Assembly (NCBI RefSeq): GCF_019800665.1
Contig: NZ_JAHVKO010000005.1
Location: forward strand, 310,001 to 374,000
DNA length: 64,000 nucleotides
Source: Microbulbifer agarilyticus
Lineage (GTDB): Bacteria; Pseudomonadota; Gammaproteobacteria; Pseudomonadales; Cellvibrionaceae
Reading direction: 5' to 3'
This document shows, in pieces, positions 56,414-64,000 of the stretch. Numbering within the stretch: the stretch's first letter is position 1; every line of letters begins with the position of its first letter. The notes beneath the pieces were generated by a model, which saw only the letters and a list, made by a program, of their open reading frames with translations, ran no database searches and was not told the origin of the DNA. The position numbers and the translations under genes are program-made.

Positions 56414-57139
56414 ATGTCCGCAGTCATTTTTCCTATCTACGCACTCTGCCATGCCACCCTGTGTGCCTGGGCCTTCACTCTGTGGAAATCCCAACGTGCC
56501 CCCGGTGCTGTGCTGGTCGCCCTTGTCTGCGCCGCGCTCACTTACGACAACATCATCCTGTCGATCGGCGCATCCATCGGCATCGGCCCATTGCTCGAAA
56601 GCCTGAGCTGGCCGCGCTTTGTCATGCATGCCTTTCTCACCCCATTGCTGTTGATCGTGGCAAGCAAAGCCGCACAGGCCGCTGGGTTGCGCTGGGCCCA
56701 GGGCCCGAACTGGAACCGGCTTATCTGGCTGCTTGTTCCGATGATGATTCTGGTCGGCGTTTATGAAGGGCTTATCGGCCTGGAACTGGTGCCCGCATGC
56801 TTTGACGATACCCTGCGCTACACCTCCAACCTGCACCCAACCCAACTGTGCTTTGAGGGGCAGCAGCCGGTGGCCGGCAATGGCCCACCTATTCCTTCGA
56901 TTGTCGCCACACTGCTCACTCTCATTGTTGGCATCGGCTTGTGGCGCCAGCTAGGGTGGCCGTGGATGGCGCTCGGTGCGACCATCATGTTCTTTGCCGC
57001 GGCTATCCCTTCCAGTTTGCTGGGAATGGCCCCGGGCAACGGCGGCGAAGTACTGCTGCTGGCAAGCCTGGTTTATAGCGTTGCCCGCTTTGCTGGCAAC
57101 ACGGCACCCTCAGCAGAACTGGCAGCAGCGATAAAATAG
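56414..57139 (+). CDS. Uncharacterised polytopic membrane protein
   Basis: 241 residues with six to seven hydrophobic segments, starting at MSAVIFPIYALCHATLCAWAF. GAGG lies six bases before the ATG. A hydrophilic loop (about residues 128-160) holds two cysteines (VPACFDD and TQLCFEG), which could form a disulfide. I recognise no family. It lies between metG and the 2-hydroxyacid dehydrogenase gene with gaps of about 280 and 180 bases, so it probably has its own promoter. Confidence 0.75.
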   Translation: MSAVIFPIYALCHATLCAWAFTLWKSQRAPGAVLVALVCAALTYDNIILSIGASIGIGPLLESLSWPRFVMHAFLTPLLLIVASKAAQAAGLRWAQGPNWNRLIWLLVPMMILVGVYEGLIGLELVPACFDDTLRYTSNLHPTQLCFEGQQPVAGNGPPIPSIVATLLTLIVGIGLWRQLGWPWMALGATIMFFAAAIPSSLLGMAPGNGGEVLLLASLVYSVARFAGNTAPSAELAAAIK

Positions 57140-57316
57140 CCCGATCGCGCTGTGCACGATTAACCACACTGCAAGCACACCCAATCGCCAAACCGGCCTG
57201 AACGGTTTACCATCCCCGCCAGCAGTCCTACCCTGCCGACCAGCGCTGCGAACCCGCAGTGCTCGCTCGCAATAACACAGCCGGAAACGTTAAAACCTTA
57301 AACTTTGGAGCCAACA

Positions 57317-58252
57317 ATGCGCGGTGTATTTCTCGATACCCTGACCATGAAGCTAGATGAGTTGGATATCTCCGCTCTGCAAAGCACACTGGATCAGTGG
57401 GAGTTTTTTGAAACCACCACACCAGAGCAGACCGCACAGCGTATTGCCGACGCGGACGTGGTGATTACCAATAAAGTAGTGCTCGACCGCGCGCTCATCG
57501 AAAAGGCACCGAATTTAAAACTGATTTGTGTGTGTGCCACCGGCACCAACAATATCGATCTGGATGCGGCGGCTGCCCGCAACATTCCGGTAAAAAATGT
57601 TACCGGCTACACCGGCACCTCCCTCGCGCAACATACCCTCGCCTTGATTCTGGCACTCGCCACCCGCTGGCACCAATATCATAGCGACGTCGGTAGCGGC
57701 CGTTGGGCAGAGTCCCCGGTTTTCTGTCGCCTCGACTATCCGGTGATCGAGCTCGATGGCAAAGTGCTAGGCATTATTGGCTACGGCGACCTCGGGCAAA
57801 AAGTCGCGCGATTAGGTGAGGCGCTCGGTATGAAGGTGTTGATTGCGGAGTCGTTTACCGGCGAGAAAAGAGATGGGCGTTCACCGCTCGCGGAAGTAAT
57901 TAAGCAAGCGGATGTAATCAGCCTGCACTGCCCACTGACCGAAGAAACCGATCAATTGGTCAATCAGCAGTTCCTGTCCGCAATGAAAGAAACCGCCTTC
58001 CTGATCAACACCGCCCGCGGTGGACTGGTAGATGAGGCCGCCCTCATCGCCGCACTGAAAAACCACGAGATTGGCGGCGCTGCACTGGATGTGGTCAGCG
58101 TGGAACCTCCACCGGCGGATCACCCCTTGCTGGCAAACGATACCCCCAACCTCATCATCACCCCACACAATGCCTGGATCAGCCGCGAGAGCCGGCAGCG
58201 CTTGCTCGATGGGGTGACCCAGAACATTGTTGCGTGGCAAACCGATACCTGA
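57317..58252 (+). CDS. D-2-hydroxyacid dehydrogenase (hydroxypyruvate reductase-like)
   Basis: A 311-residue NAD(P)-dependent dehydrogenase. The nucleotide-binding fingerprint is LGIIGYGDLGQKVA. The catalytic Arg is probably in CATGTNNIDLDAA-type context or NTARGGLVDE, with an acidic residue after DVVSVEPP and the His in TPHNAWIS. Overall it resembles glycerate dehydrogenase/hydroxypyruvate reductase (HprA) more than D-lactate or phosphoglycerate dehydrogenases. ATG with GGAG upstream was preferred over a TTG four codons earlier. A strong terminator follows. Confidence 0.93.
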   Translation: MRGVFLDTLTMKLDELDISALQSTLDQWEFFETTTPEQTAQRIADADVVITNKVVLDRALIEKAPNLKLICVCATGTNNIDLDAAAARNIPVKNVTGYTGTSLAQHTLALILALATRWHQYHSDVGSGRWAESPVFCRLDYPVIELDGKVLGIIGYGDLGQKVARLGEALGMKVLIAESFTGEKRDGRSPLAEVIKQADVISLHCPLTEETDQLVNQQFLSAMKETAFLINTARGGLVDEAALIAALKNHEIGGAALDVVSVEPPPADHPLLANDTPNLIITPHNAWISRESRQRLLDGVTQNIVAWQTDT

Positions 58253-58591
58253 CGATCTAAAAACACCGCTGTTGCTTCAGGCTACAGCGGTGTTTTTTCG
58301 TGCCGATAACTGAAGTCTCCGGCGTCCATTTATCCTGCTATTTATCCCCTCGATACACTTTCACTGGCATTCCTCCCGACATTTCAGCCAGAAATGGCAC
58401 GCAAAATACCTCGCGAAAACAACTTACCTGTCAGTAGTGCATTTATGTAGCAATTGTAATCCGCTGGCCACGCCGTTTCGGACTCTGGACAGGCCAACAA
58501 AAGATTTGATTTACTCGAGTAGTCAACAGGGAGGGGTAAGGCTGTTTGCAGACCTGTGATATCAGCCCATCAAAAAACAAGGATAAACGTC
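58253..58591. other. 339-base gap between the dehydrogenase and metalloprotease genes
   Basis: Besides the dehydrogenase terminator at its left end, I see no gene or clear repeat. The part near 58430-58530 is AT-rich and probably holds the promoter of the metalloprotease gene, but no element is clear enough to name. Confidence 0.5.
58261..58298 (+). terminator. Intrinsic terminator after the 2-hydroxyacid dehydrogenase
   Basis: AAACACCGCTGT and ACAGCGGTGTTT form a 12-bp stem around an 11-base loop, followed by more T. Confidence 0.92.
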
Positions 58592-61204
58592 ATGACTACT
58601 CCAGCGCGAATAGTGAAAATTATTTCGCTCGCCCTACTTGCCGCGATTGTCGCCGCATGCGGCGACAGCACACCAAAAGAAAATACAGAAAGCGCGAAAT
58701 CCAACCTCAAACCGGTCGCGGAAATCACTGATAATAGCGAGCAAATCAGCGGGCTTTTCGACCTTTATCAGAACACCGTCACCGGTAGCGTCTATTTAAA
58801 GCTTGCGCCGAATCAGCTGAACAAAGAAATCATCCACCATATGCAGGTGAGCAACGGAATTCCGGGCAGCAACATCCTCCACACCATGGGGATGTACTTT
58901 GAACCGCGCATTATCCGCTTCGAGAAACACTTCGACAAAATTCACGTGCGGCAGGAAAACACTGTGTTTGTGCACGACAAGGAAAACCCGGTAAGTCGCG
59001 CAAGCCATGCAAACCTGAACCGCCCGATACTTGCCGCCCTGAAAATCGAGGCAGAGGATGAAGCCAGCGGCGCAGTTTTCGTCAACATTGATTCGCTGTT
59101 TCTTAACGACTCATTACGTCAGCTAAAACCCTCTCCCAACCCCGAGGAAAAGCCGGGCACCCGCCTGACCCTTGGCAAGCTAAACAGTGACAAGACCCGT
59201 TTCACCAGCCTGCACAACTACGCACAAAATACCGATGTCGTAGTGGAGTATGTCTATGACAACCCGGAGCCGGTGTTACCGAAAGAGTTCGGTCTGAACA
59301 TCAAAGATTATGCCCTGAGCGATGAGCGCAGCCTCGCGTTCAGTATTCGCCATATTCTGATTCAGGCACCGGACAATGATTTTGCACCCCGCCGCGATGA
59401 CCCGCGCCTGGGATACTTTTCTACGCTCAGGCAGGTCCTGACCTCTGACAGCGCCGCGCCCTATGGTGACTTCATCAATCGCTGGCATTTGGTCAAAAAG
59501 AACCCACTGGCCGAGATTTCCGAGCCCGTAAATCCCATTGTCTGGTGGATCGAAAATACTACGCCGCTGGAATACCGGGACACTATCCGTGATGCCACCC
59601 TCGCCTGGAACCTGGCTTTTGAGCAAGCCGGCTTCAAAAATGCTATCCAGGTCAAGGTACAGCCAGACGATGCTGACTGGGATGCGGGAGACCTGCGGTA
59701 CAACGTATTGCGCTGGACCGCCTCACCTCAGCCGCTGTTCGGCGGACTGGGCCCGAGCATTGCCGACCCACGCACCGGACAAATCCTGGGAGCGGACATC
59801 ATGCTCGAGCTGGTGGCGATGCAAAACCGGTCGCGAATGGAAGAGATCTATAATGTACCCGCCAGCCACTCCGCTGCTGCCGACGGTAACTTCCATCCCA
59901 TGGCGCAGCCCCATATGCCGATCTATCAAGGTGCGGCATTTGGTGCAGCAGCGCTCGCCGCGAGTGGCGCCGATAAAGCAACCACCAGCAGATTCTCGGA
60001 AGAATTTCTCTACTTTTTGATTTTGCACGAGGTGGGACACACGCTCGGCTTAAACCACAACTTTATCGCCAGCCAGTATCAGCCTTTGACCTCGATTTTT
60101 GATGGTGAGACGACGCGCAAACAGGGCCTCACCGCTTCCGTCATGGATTACCCGGCCCCCAACCTGTCCATCAGCGAGGGCAGTCAGGAGCAGTTCTACA
60201 ACGTGGCACCGGGAGCCTACGATCGCTGGGCCATTGAATATGGCTATTCTCCTGCGGCGGTAGATAAGGCAGAAGAAGCCCAGCGTCTCAGTAACATTCT
60301 CGCCCGCTCCACCGATCCGGCACTGGCATTCGGTAATGATGCGGATGATATGCGAGCGCCGGGCGCCGGTATCGATCCGCGCATCATGATCAATGACATG
60401 AGCGGCGACGGTATCGGTTATGCGCAGCACCAATTCCGTCTCAGCCAGAAGATTCTCAATTCACTTCCAGAGCGCCTGCTGAAGCAAGGGGAGTCGCGTC
60501 AGGAACTGGTGAATGGGGCAAACGTCGCCCTGCAACACTATGCAAGTGCCGCCAAGGTAGTTTCGCGCTACATCGGCGGGGTGATGGTAGATCGCGCTAT
60601 GGTCGGCCAGGAAGGCGGAAACGATCCGTTCCGACCGATAGCGGCCACCGAGCAGAAACGCGCAATGTCAGTACTTGAGGAATATGTGTTCGGGCCTGAC
60701 GCGCTGATACTCTCCCCCGAACTCATCAAAGAGATGCAGCAACAGCGCCGCTGGTTCTTCTTTTACGGCAAAACAGAAGACCCGAAGGTACACGACTTGG
60801 TTCTGAATATTCAGAAGTCCGTGCTCGATCATCTTCTCAACCCGGTGGTGCTTAAGCGAGTGCAGGATTCGAGCCTGTATGGCAATGAGTATTCTATGAC
60901 CGACCTGTACGCCGACCTGAACCTGGCGATTTTCTCCGCGGATGCGACCGGCAACGTAGATACCTTCCGTCAGAACCTGCAGCGAGAGTACATCAATCGA
61001 CTGATTGCCATTGCCAACGCAAGCAAAGACAGCGCCCGCCAGCAGCAGTCGCAGGCCATCGCTCGCTATTCGCTCAAACAGATTGATGCGCAATTGAAGA
61101 GTACCGGCAACAATCCCGCTTCGCGCGCGCACAAGGAGCAATTGCAATTTGTTATTCGCAGGGCCTTAAACCCAAATGCAAGCCAACCGAGTAGTGCTGG
61201 CTAA
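58592..61204 (+). CDS. Lipoprotein zinc metalloprotease (DUF5117/DUF4953 type)
   Basis: An 870-residue predicted lipoprotein. AAGGA lies upstream of the ATG, and the signal peptide ends in IVAAC (C23). The mature protein has an N-terminal domain resembling DUF5117 and a metzincin-like active site HEVGHTLGLNH (H479, E480, H483, H489), followed by NFIASQ and later MDYPAPN, a possible Met-turn. A helical C-terminal domain completes it. Related proteins are common in Bacteroidetes and some gammaproteobacteria; substrates are unknown. Lipid anchoring suggests action in the periplasm or at the outer membrane. It is monocistronic. Confidence 0.9.
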   Translation: MTTPARIVKIISLALLAAIVAACGDSTPKENTESAKSNLKPVAEITDNSEQISGLFDLYQNTVTGSVYLKLAPNQLNKEIIHHMQVSNGIPGSNILHTMGMYFEPRIIRFEKHFDKIHVRQENTVFVHDKENPVSRASHANLNRPILAALKIEAEDEASGAVFVNIDSLFLNDSLRQLKPSPNPEEKPGTRLTLGKLNSDKTRFTSLHNYAQNTDVVVEYVYDNPEPVLPKEFGLNIKDYALSDERSLAFSIRHILIQAPDNDFAPRRDDPRLGYFSTLRQVLTSDSAAPYGDFINRWHLVKKNPLAEISEPVNPIVWWIENTTPLEYRDTIRDATLAWNLAFEQAGFKNAIQVKVQPDDADWDAGDLRYNVLRWTASPQPLFGGLGPSIADPRTGQILGADIMLELVAMQNRSRMEEIYNVPASHSAAADGNFHPMAQPHMPIYQGAAFGAAALAASGADKATTSRFSEEFLYFLILHEVGHTLGLNHNFIASQYQPLTSIFDGETTRKQGLTASVMDYPAPNLSISEGSQEQFYNVAPGAYDRWAIEYGYSPAAVDKAEEAQRLSNILARSTDPALAFGNDADDMRAPGAGIDPRIMINDMSGDGIGYAQHQFRLSQKILNSLPERLLKQGESRQELVNGANVALQHYASAAKVVSRYIGGVMVDRAMVGQEGGNDPFRPIAATEQKRAMSVLEEYVFGPDALILSPELIKEMQQQRRWFFFYGKTEDPKVHDLVLNIQKSVLDHLLNPVVLKRVQDSSLYGNEYSMTDLYADLNLAIFSADATGNVDTFRQNLQREYINRLIAIANASKDSARQQQSQAIARYSLKQIDAQLKSTGNNPASRAHKEQLQFVIRRALNPNASQPSSAG

Positions 61205-61486
61205 CCACCACCCTGCTGCGTTCCGGTGCATCCTTAGGGAGAATCCGGAACGCCCATTCCCCCAAATTTATTGAATGATCCAGCACACACGAGTCACCAA
61301 CAGACAAAACGCTGCAGTCATCAAACTCTGGTTTTTTAAAAGGCACCCGCTACCCAGCTATGCTTTGTCGCTCTAGTCAGCCTCTTGCTAATACCGTTTT
61401 GACACATTCGGCAATAACCAGTTTGATTCACAAACATTCCTGATTAACCTTCGCGCTCACCTTGATTGCTATCGGAGGGTAACACC

Positions 61487-61771
61487 ATGGCAACAGCAAA
61501 AGCGCCTAACTCAGGTTCCAGTCACAACAAGCTGCATCAGGCATACAATCTTGCGGGCGAGGCAGCCCACGAGACCGCCTCGCAGTTAAAGTCACGTGCT
61601 CGTGAAACTGCAGACACCGTGAAGGCTCGTGCCCACGATGGTATGGAGAAAGGTAAGCAGCGCGCGCACGACGTTGCCGAACGTGCGGAGAATCAGATCA
61701 AGGCTCATCCGCTTGTCAGTGTGGGCTGCGCCTTCGCTGCCGGCTGGCTGATCGCAAAAATCCTAAAATAA
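61487..61771 (+). CDS. yqjD: DUF883-family membrane-anchored protein (YqjD/ElaB-like)
   Basis: A 94-residue protein. GGAGGGT precedes the ATG. The N-terminal 70 residues are a charged amphipathic helix (SQLKSRARETADTVKARA), and the C-terminal membrane segment HPLVSVGCAFAAGWLIAKIL is typical. E. coli YqjD binds ribosomes and anchors them at the membrane in stationary phase under RpoS control. It is followed by yqjE- and yqjK-like genes, the same order as E. coli. Symbol by family and synteny. Confidence 0.88.
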   Translation: MATAKAPNSGSSHNKLHQAYNLAGEAAHETASQLKSRARETADTVKARAHDGMEKGKQRAHDVAERAENQIKAHPLVSVGCAFAAGWLIAKILK

Positions 61772-61801
61772 CGTCAATTGACCTACAATTTTCTAAATAC
61801 G

Positions 61802-61836
61802 TAACCACTGCCTGTGTCATGCACAGGCAGTGGTTA
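61802..61836. other. Perfect 15-bp stem-loop between yqjD- and yqjE-like genes
   Basis: TAACCACTGCCTGTG (61802-61816) and CACAGGCAGTGGTTA (61822-61836) pair perfectly around TCATG. No T run follows on either strand. It lies 30 bases past the DUF883 stop and 75 bases before the next start. A processing site, transcript stabiliser or protein-binding dyad are all possible. Confidence 0.7.
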
Positions 61837-61910
61837 TGCTTAGCGGCATAACGATCACTGACTACCGCACGTCCGCCCGACATCACACACACTGATCGAG
61901 GTATTGATTG

Positions 61911-62441
61911 ATGGCAGCCCCCGGCAATCAGAATGACGATTCGAATCAATCGGCTGACCCCAATCACGATCCAGAGCCCAATGCCTCTTCGCAAGAGTCG
62001 CAAGGTGCATCACCTCAAGCGGCCGTAGACACACCGCAGGCAGAATCACTACTAGACGAGTTCAATACGCTTCGTGACCGCGCGGAAGCCACCATGACTC
62101 TTGCCTCGGCCTGGGCAGAAAACCTGACGAGTCTGGTACAGCTGGAATTCCAACGCACCCTGCAAGCGGGAAAGCGTATCGTCATCATGCTGCTGTTCCT
62201 GTTCTTCCTGGCAATCGCGTTGATTGTGAGCCTGTGCGCGGGACTGGGATTGCTCGGCTACTACTATTTCCAGTCCATTTATATTGGCTTCGGCATTTTT
62301 ATGTTGTCCCAGATCATCATCCTGACCGTGCTGTTACTGTCGATCAATCGCCTGAAGAATCTTCTGGGATTCGACGAATCACGCAAGCAAGCTCAAGAGG
62401 CGCTCGATAATGTCACTGCGCTCTTTAAACAAACAGATTGA
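61911..62441 (+). CDS. yqjE: Phage holin-family membrane protein (YqjE-like)
   Basis: A 176-residue protein with a polar, Asn/Gln/Asp-rich N-terminal region of about 55 residues that is longer than in E. coli YqjE. Two membrane segments follow (about residues 92-118 and 122-145, IVIMLLFLFFLAIALIVSL and later). The family is annotated as holin superfamily for its two-helix topology, not for lysis. Its start (ATG after GAGG) follows a TTG that is not used. Its end overlaps the yqjK-like gene by 32 bases. Confidence 0.85.
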   Translation: MAAPGNQNDDSNQSADPNHDPEPNASSQESQGASPQAAVDTPQAESLLDEFNTLRDRAEATMTLASAWAENLTSLVQLEFQRTLQAGKRIVIMLLFLFFLAIALIVSLCAGLGLLGYYYFQSIYIGFGIFMLSQIIILTVLLLSINRLKNLLGFDESRKQAQEALDNVTALFKQTD

Positions 62442-62652
62442 ACAACGCCGGCAAGCGCTGGAAAAACAACGCCGCTGCGCCCTGAGCCTGATGGAGCAGC
62501 AAAAGGCGCAGGCGCTAACCCAGGCAAACCGAATCCCGTTACCTCTCGCGATGCTGGGGGCGTTTGCCGCGGGCTTCATCATTCAGCGGGTTTACAACAA
62601 ACCTTCCACCCGCTCGCTGGTGAACTGGTATCTGACGCTGAGGAATTTCTAG
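62410..62652 (+). CDS. yqjK: YqjK-like small membrane protein
   Basis: An 80-residue protein with a charged N-terminal helix (LNKQIEQRRQALEKQRR) and one membrane segment (LPLAMLGAFAAGFIIQ). It overlaps the yqjE-like gene and has GAGG upstream. Position third after DUF883 and holin-like genes matches E. coli yqjD-yqjE-yqjK, and it resembles YqjK in design rather than obvious sequence. Its TAG stop lies in the tetranucleotide CTAG shared with the stop of the convergent regulator gene. Function unknown. Confidence 0.7.
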   Translation: MSLRSLNKQIEQRRQALEKQRRCALSLMEQQKAQALTQANRIPLPLAMLGAFAAGFIIQRVYNKPSTRSLVNWYLTLRNF

Positions 62653-64000
62653 CGACCGCTACCGTGTTCGGTTTCGCTAACTGCCCGGCTCGCTGCCCCC
62701 ACCGGGCCAAGACGCTGCTCGGCACTGGCGTCCACAATCCGTTGCGCGATATCAACCAGCTTGAGGTTCATGTCCATGGCACGCTGCTGCATGGTGCGAT
62801 AGGCATCATCCTCATTCATGCGCAGGCTCTTCATCAATAAGCCTTTCGCACGCGCCACCAGCTTACGTTCGACTAGCGTCTTGCGGGTTTCTTCCAGCTC
62901 GGCGCTCACTCTTTGGATATGTTCCACCTGCGAACGAATCAGGCCATAAAGTGAATGCGCCAGTGGCTGTCCGTGCAATGTGGAGACGCCAGCAGACGCT
63001 CTGCCGCCGTAAAGCCCTGGCAACTGCGGATCAAACAATACCGCCAGTGTCGGTAAACGATTCCAGTCCATGGACTTCATCCGCTGTAACTGCGCATAGT
63101 GCTGCCCCAATTCCGACTGGGCGCCGGAAACACGCTTGCGGCTTACTTTGAGCAGCTGTTCGGTGAGCGTATCCTCCAGACCGTGCATGGCATCAATCCG
63201 TGCACTGGCCAATTGATACCACACCTCGCTAATCTCAGCCGCGATTGGCTCTCCATCCTTCAAACCCGCAATCACTTCTCGTAACCGCTGCAGGTCTTGA
63301 CTCGGCTGACTCTGTTCGATGAATTGCCATTGCACAGTATCCGCCTCGCCAGCGTACTCAAGAAATACATCCACACTTTGCCGCTGGCATAGCTGCAGTT
63401 GCCTGATGCGCTCGTGCAGGCTCTCATCAAAACGGCTGCCGGCAAATCCAATTGCTCCCCAAGCGCGCTCCTGCCCGGAGAATTCCTTGGCCTGCATAAA
63501 GTTAAACAGTGCCACCAGTATGCGGGTAACTTCCGGATCATCGGCGACATCCGCCGCTTCCAGCACGACTGACAGCAGGCCCGCAATCAATCGGCAATAG
63601 GCATCGGTAGACTCCAGAGCGGAGATTTCAAACGCGGTGATGTGACCCCGAAGAATGCGCAATTCATCCAGGCCATGTAATGAGTAGGCAATGCAGTTGA
63701 GCAGGCGCATGTTGTGTACACGCTCACTGTGCCCATCTTTCAAATAGCGCTCTCTCAATACATGTCGGAAGCGGCCTTCACTGCTCAGGCAATTCTGAAT
63801 CTGGCTGGAACGCTGCTCGCTAAAATGATCCCCGGCAGAGACCAGGTAGATATTACTCATGCCACGCTCTCGCTGCAGCTGATGCACCAGGTCGGACACC
63901 CGGATTACCAGCTCGCAGCTTCCCGCAAGATGTTCCAAGGCCTGGATTTCCGCGCGCTTGGCTGCGAGCAGGAATTTTTCTGCATCCTCTTGGTGGTCGG
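62649..64000 (-). CDS. NIT/ANTAR-domain regulator (NasR type), 5' end beyond window
   Basis: At least 449 residues are encoded; the frame stays open to the right edge (upstream codons give DHQEDAEKFLLAAKRAEIQAL), so the start lies outside. An N-terminal NIT (nitrate/nitrite sensing) domain of about 300 residues includes LVHQLQRERGMSN. The C-terminal ANTAR RNA-binding domain is visible in ARAKGLLMKSLRMNEDDAY and MDMNLKLVDIAQRIV. NasR of Klebsiella prevents termination in the nitrate-assimilation leader when nitrate is present. The target operon is not in the window; it may lie just to the right. Confidence 0.92.
   Translation of the reverse strand, partial: DHQEDAEKFLLAAKRAEIQALEHLAGSCELVIRVSDLVHQLQRERGMSNIYLVSAGDHFSEQRSSQIQNCLSSEGRFRHVLRERYLKDGHSERVHNMRLLNCIAYSLHGLDELRILRGHITAFEISALESTDAYCRLIAGLLSVVLEAADVADDPEVTRILVALFNFMQAKEFSGQERAWGAIGFAGSRFDESLHERIRQLQLCQRQSVDVFLEYAGEADTVQWQFIEQSQPSQDLQRLREVIAGLKDGEPIAAEISEVWYQLASARIDAMHGLEDTLTEQLLKVSRKRVSGAQSELGQHYAQLQRMKSMDWNRLPTLAVLFDPQLPGLYGGRASAGVSTLHGQPLAHSLYGLIRSQVEHIQRVSAELEETRKTLVERKLVARAKGLLMKSLRMNEDDAYRTMQQRAMDMNLKLVDIAQRIVDASAEQRLGPVGAASRAVSETEHGSGR

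Noticed and set aside
1-64000. CRISPR arrays, integrons, prophage and insertion sequences
   Set aside because: No regularly spaced repeats, integrase, transposase or phage structural genes were found. The holin-family gene at 61.9 kb belongs to the yqjE-type operon and is not evidence of a phage.

Overview
The window is a stretch of chromosome from a gammaproteobacterium with fairly high G+C. Gene order resembles Pseudomonas and the Cellvibrionales: aspS-yebC-ruvCAB-ybgC-tolQRAB-pal-cpoB-queE-queC-tRNA-Lys, the perM-tusA-bepA neighbourhood, and phrB beside a DUF523/DUF1722 gene. The sortase/VIT-VWA pair is typical of marine proteobacteria, so a marine Microbulbifer- or Cellvibrio-like organism is a reasonable guess. 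That guess is inference; the window has no rRNA or other taxonomic marker. There is no prophage, insertion sequence, CRISPR array or integron, and most of the window is core genome.

Layout. 1-1.8 kb: the 3' end of a sigma-54-dependent response regulator and its sensor kinase. 1.8-2.9 kb: three small cysteine-containing lipoproteins, two of which share a strictly spaced cysteine module. 3.1-7.5 kb: aceE-aceF (pyruvate dehydrogenase E1 and E2), with a 700-base upstream region holding a perfect 17-bp palindrome of the GntR/FadR type. 8.2-11.2 kb: a class GN sortase and its VIT/VWA target. 11.4-17 kb: purC, perM, tusA, bepA and nadA. 17.1-17.4 kb: two identical tRNA-Lys genes. 17.6-29.8 kb: a long minus-strand block running (in transcription order) FmdB-like zinc ribbon, aspS, yebC, ruvCAB, ybgC, tolQRAB, pal, cpoB, queE, queC. 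30-34 kb, plus strand: an HU protein with a histone H1-like tail, proS, a lytic transglycosylase and a membrane-anchored AraC regulator. 34.3-38.7 kb: cytochrome c5, a parvulin-type isomerase overlapping a HupE/UreJ protein, an Lrp regulator and an AruH-like aminotransferase.

38.9-48.5 kb: a GDSL autotransporter esterase, a DUF2878 membrane protein, a photolyase overlapping a DUF523/DUF1722 (TudS-like) gene, a large YdiJ-type FAD/Fe-S dehydrogenase and a TPR protein. 49-58 kb: a secreted 3D-domain protein, several uncharacterised small proteins, trhO, apbC, metG, an unknown membrane protein and a D-2-hydroxyacid dehydrogenase. 58.6-64 kb: a lipoprotein zinc metalloprotease, a yqjD-yqjE-yqjK-like membrane operon, and a NIT/ANTAR (NasR-type) regulator that runs off the right edge.

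No clear new multi-gene system is present. The best leads are: the sortase target with an unusual sorting signal and a long tail beyond its anchor; the lipoprotein cysteine module; the palindrome upstream of aceE; and several strong hairpins in gene-free stretches (tRNA-Lys spacer, downstream of yebC, 48.8 kb, 52.5 kb, and a perfect 15-bp stem between yqjD and yqjE).
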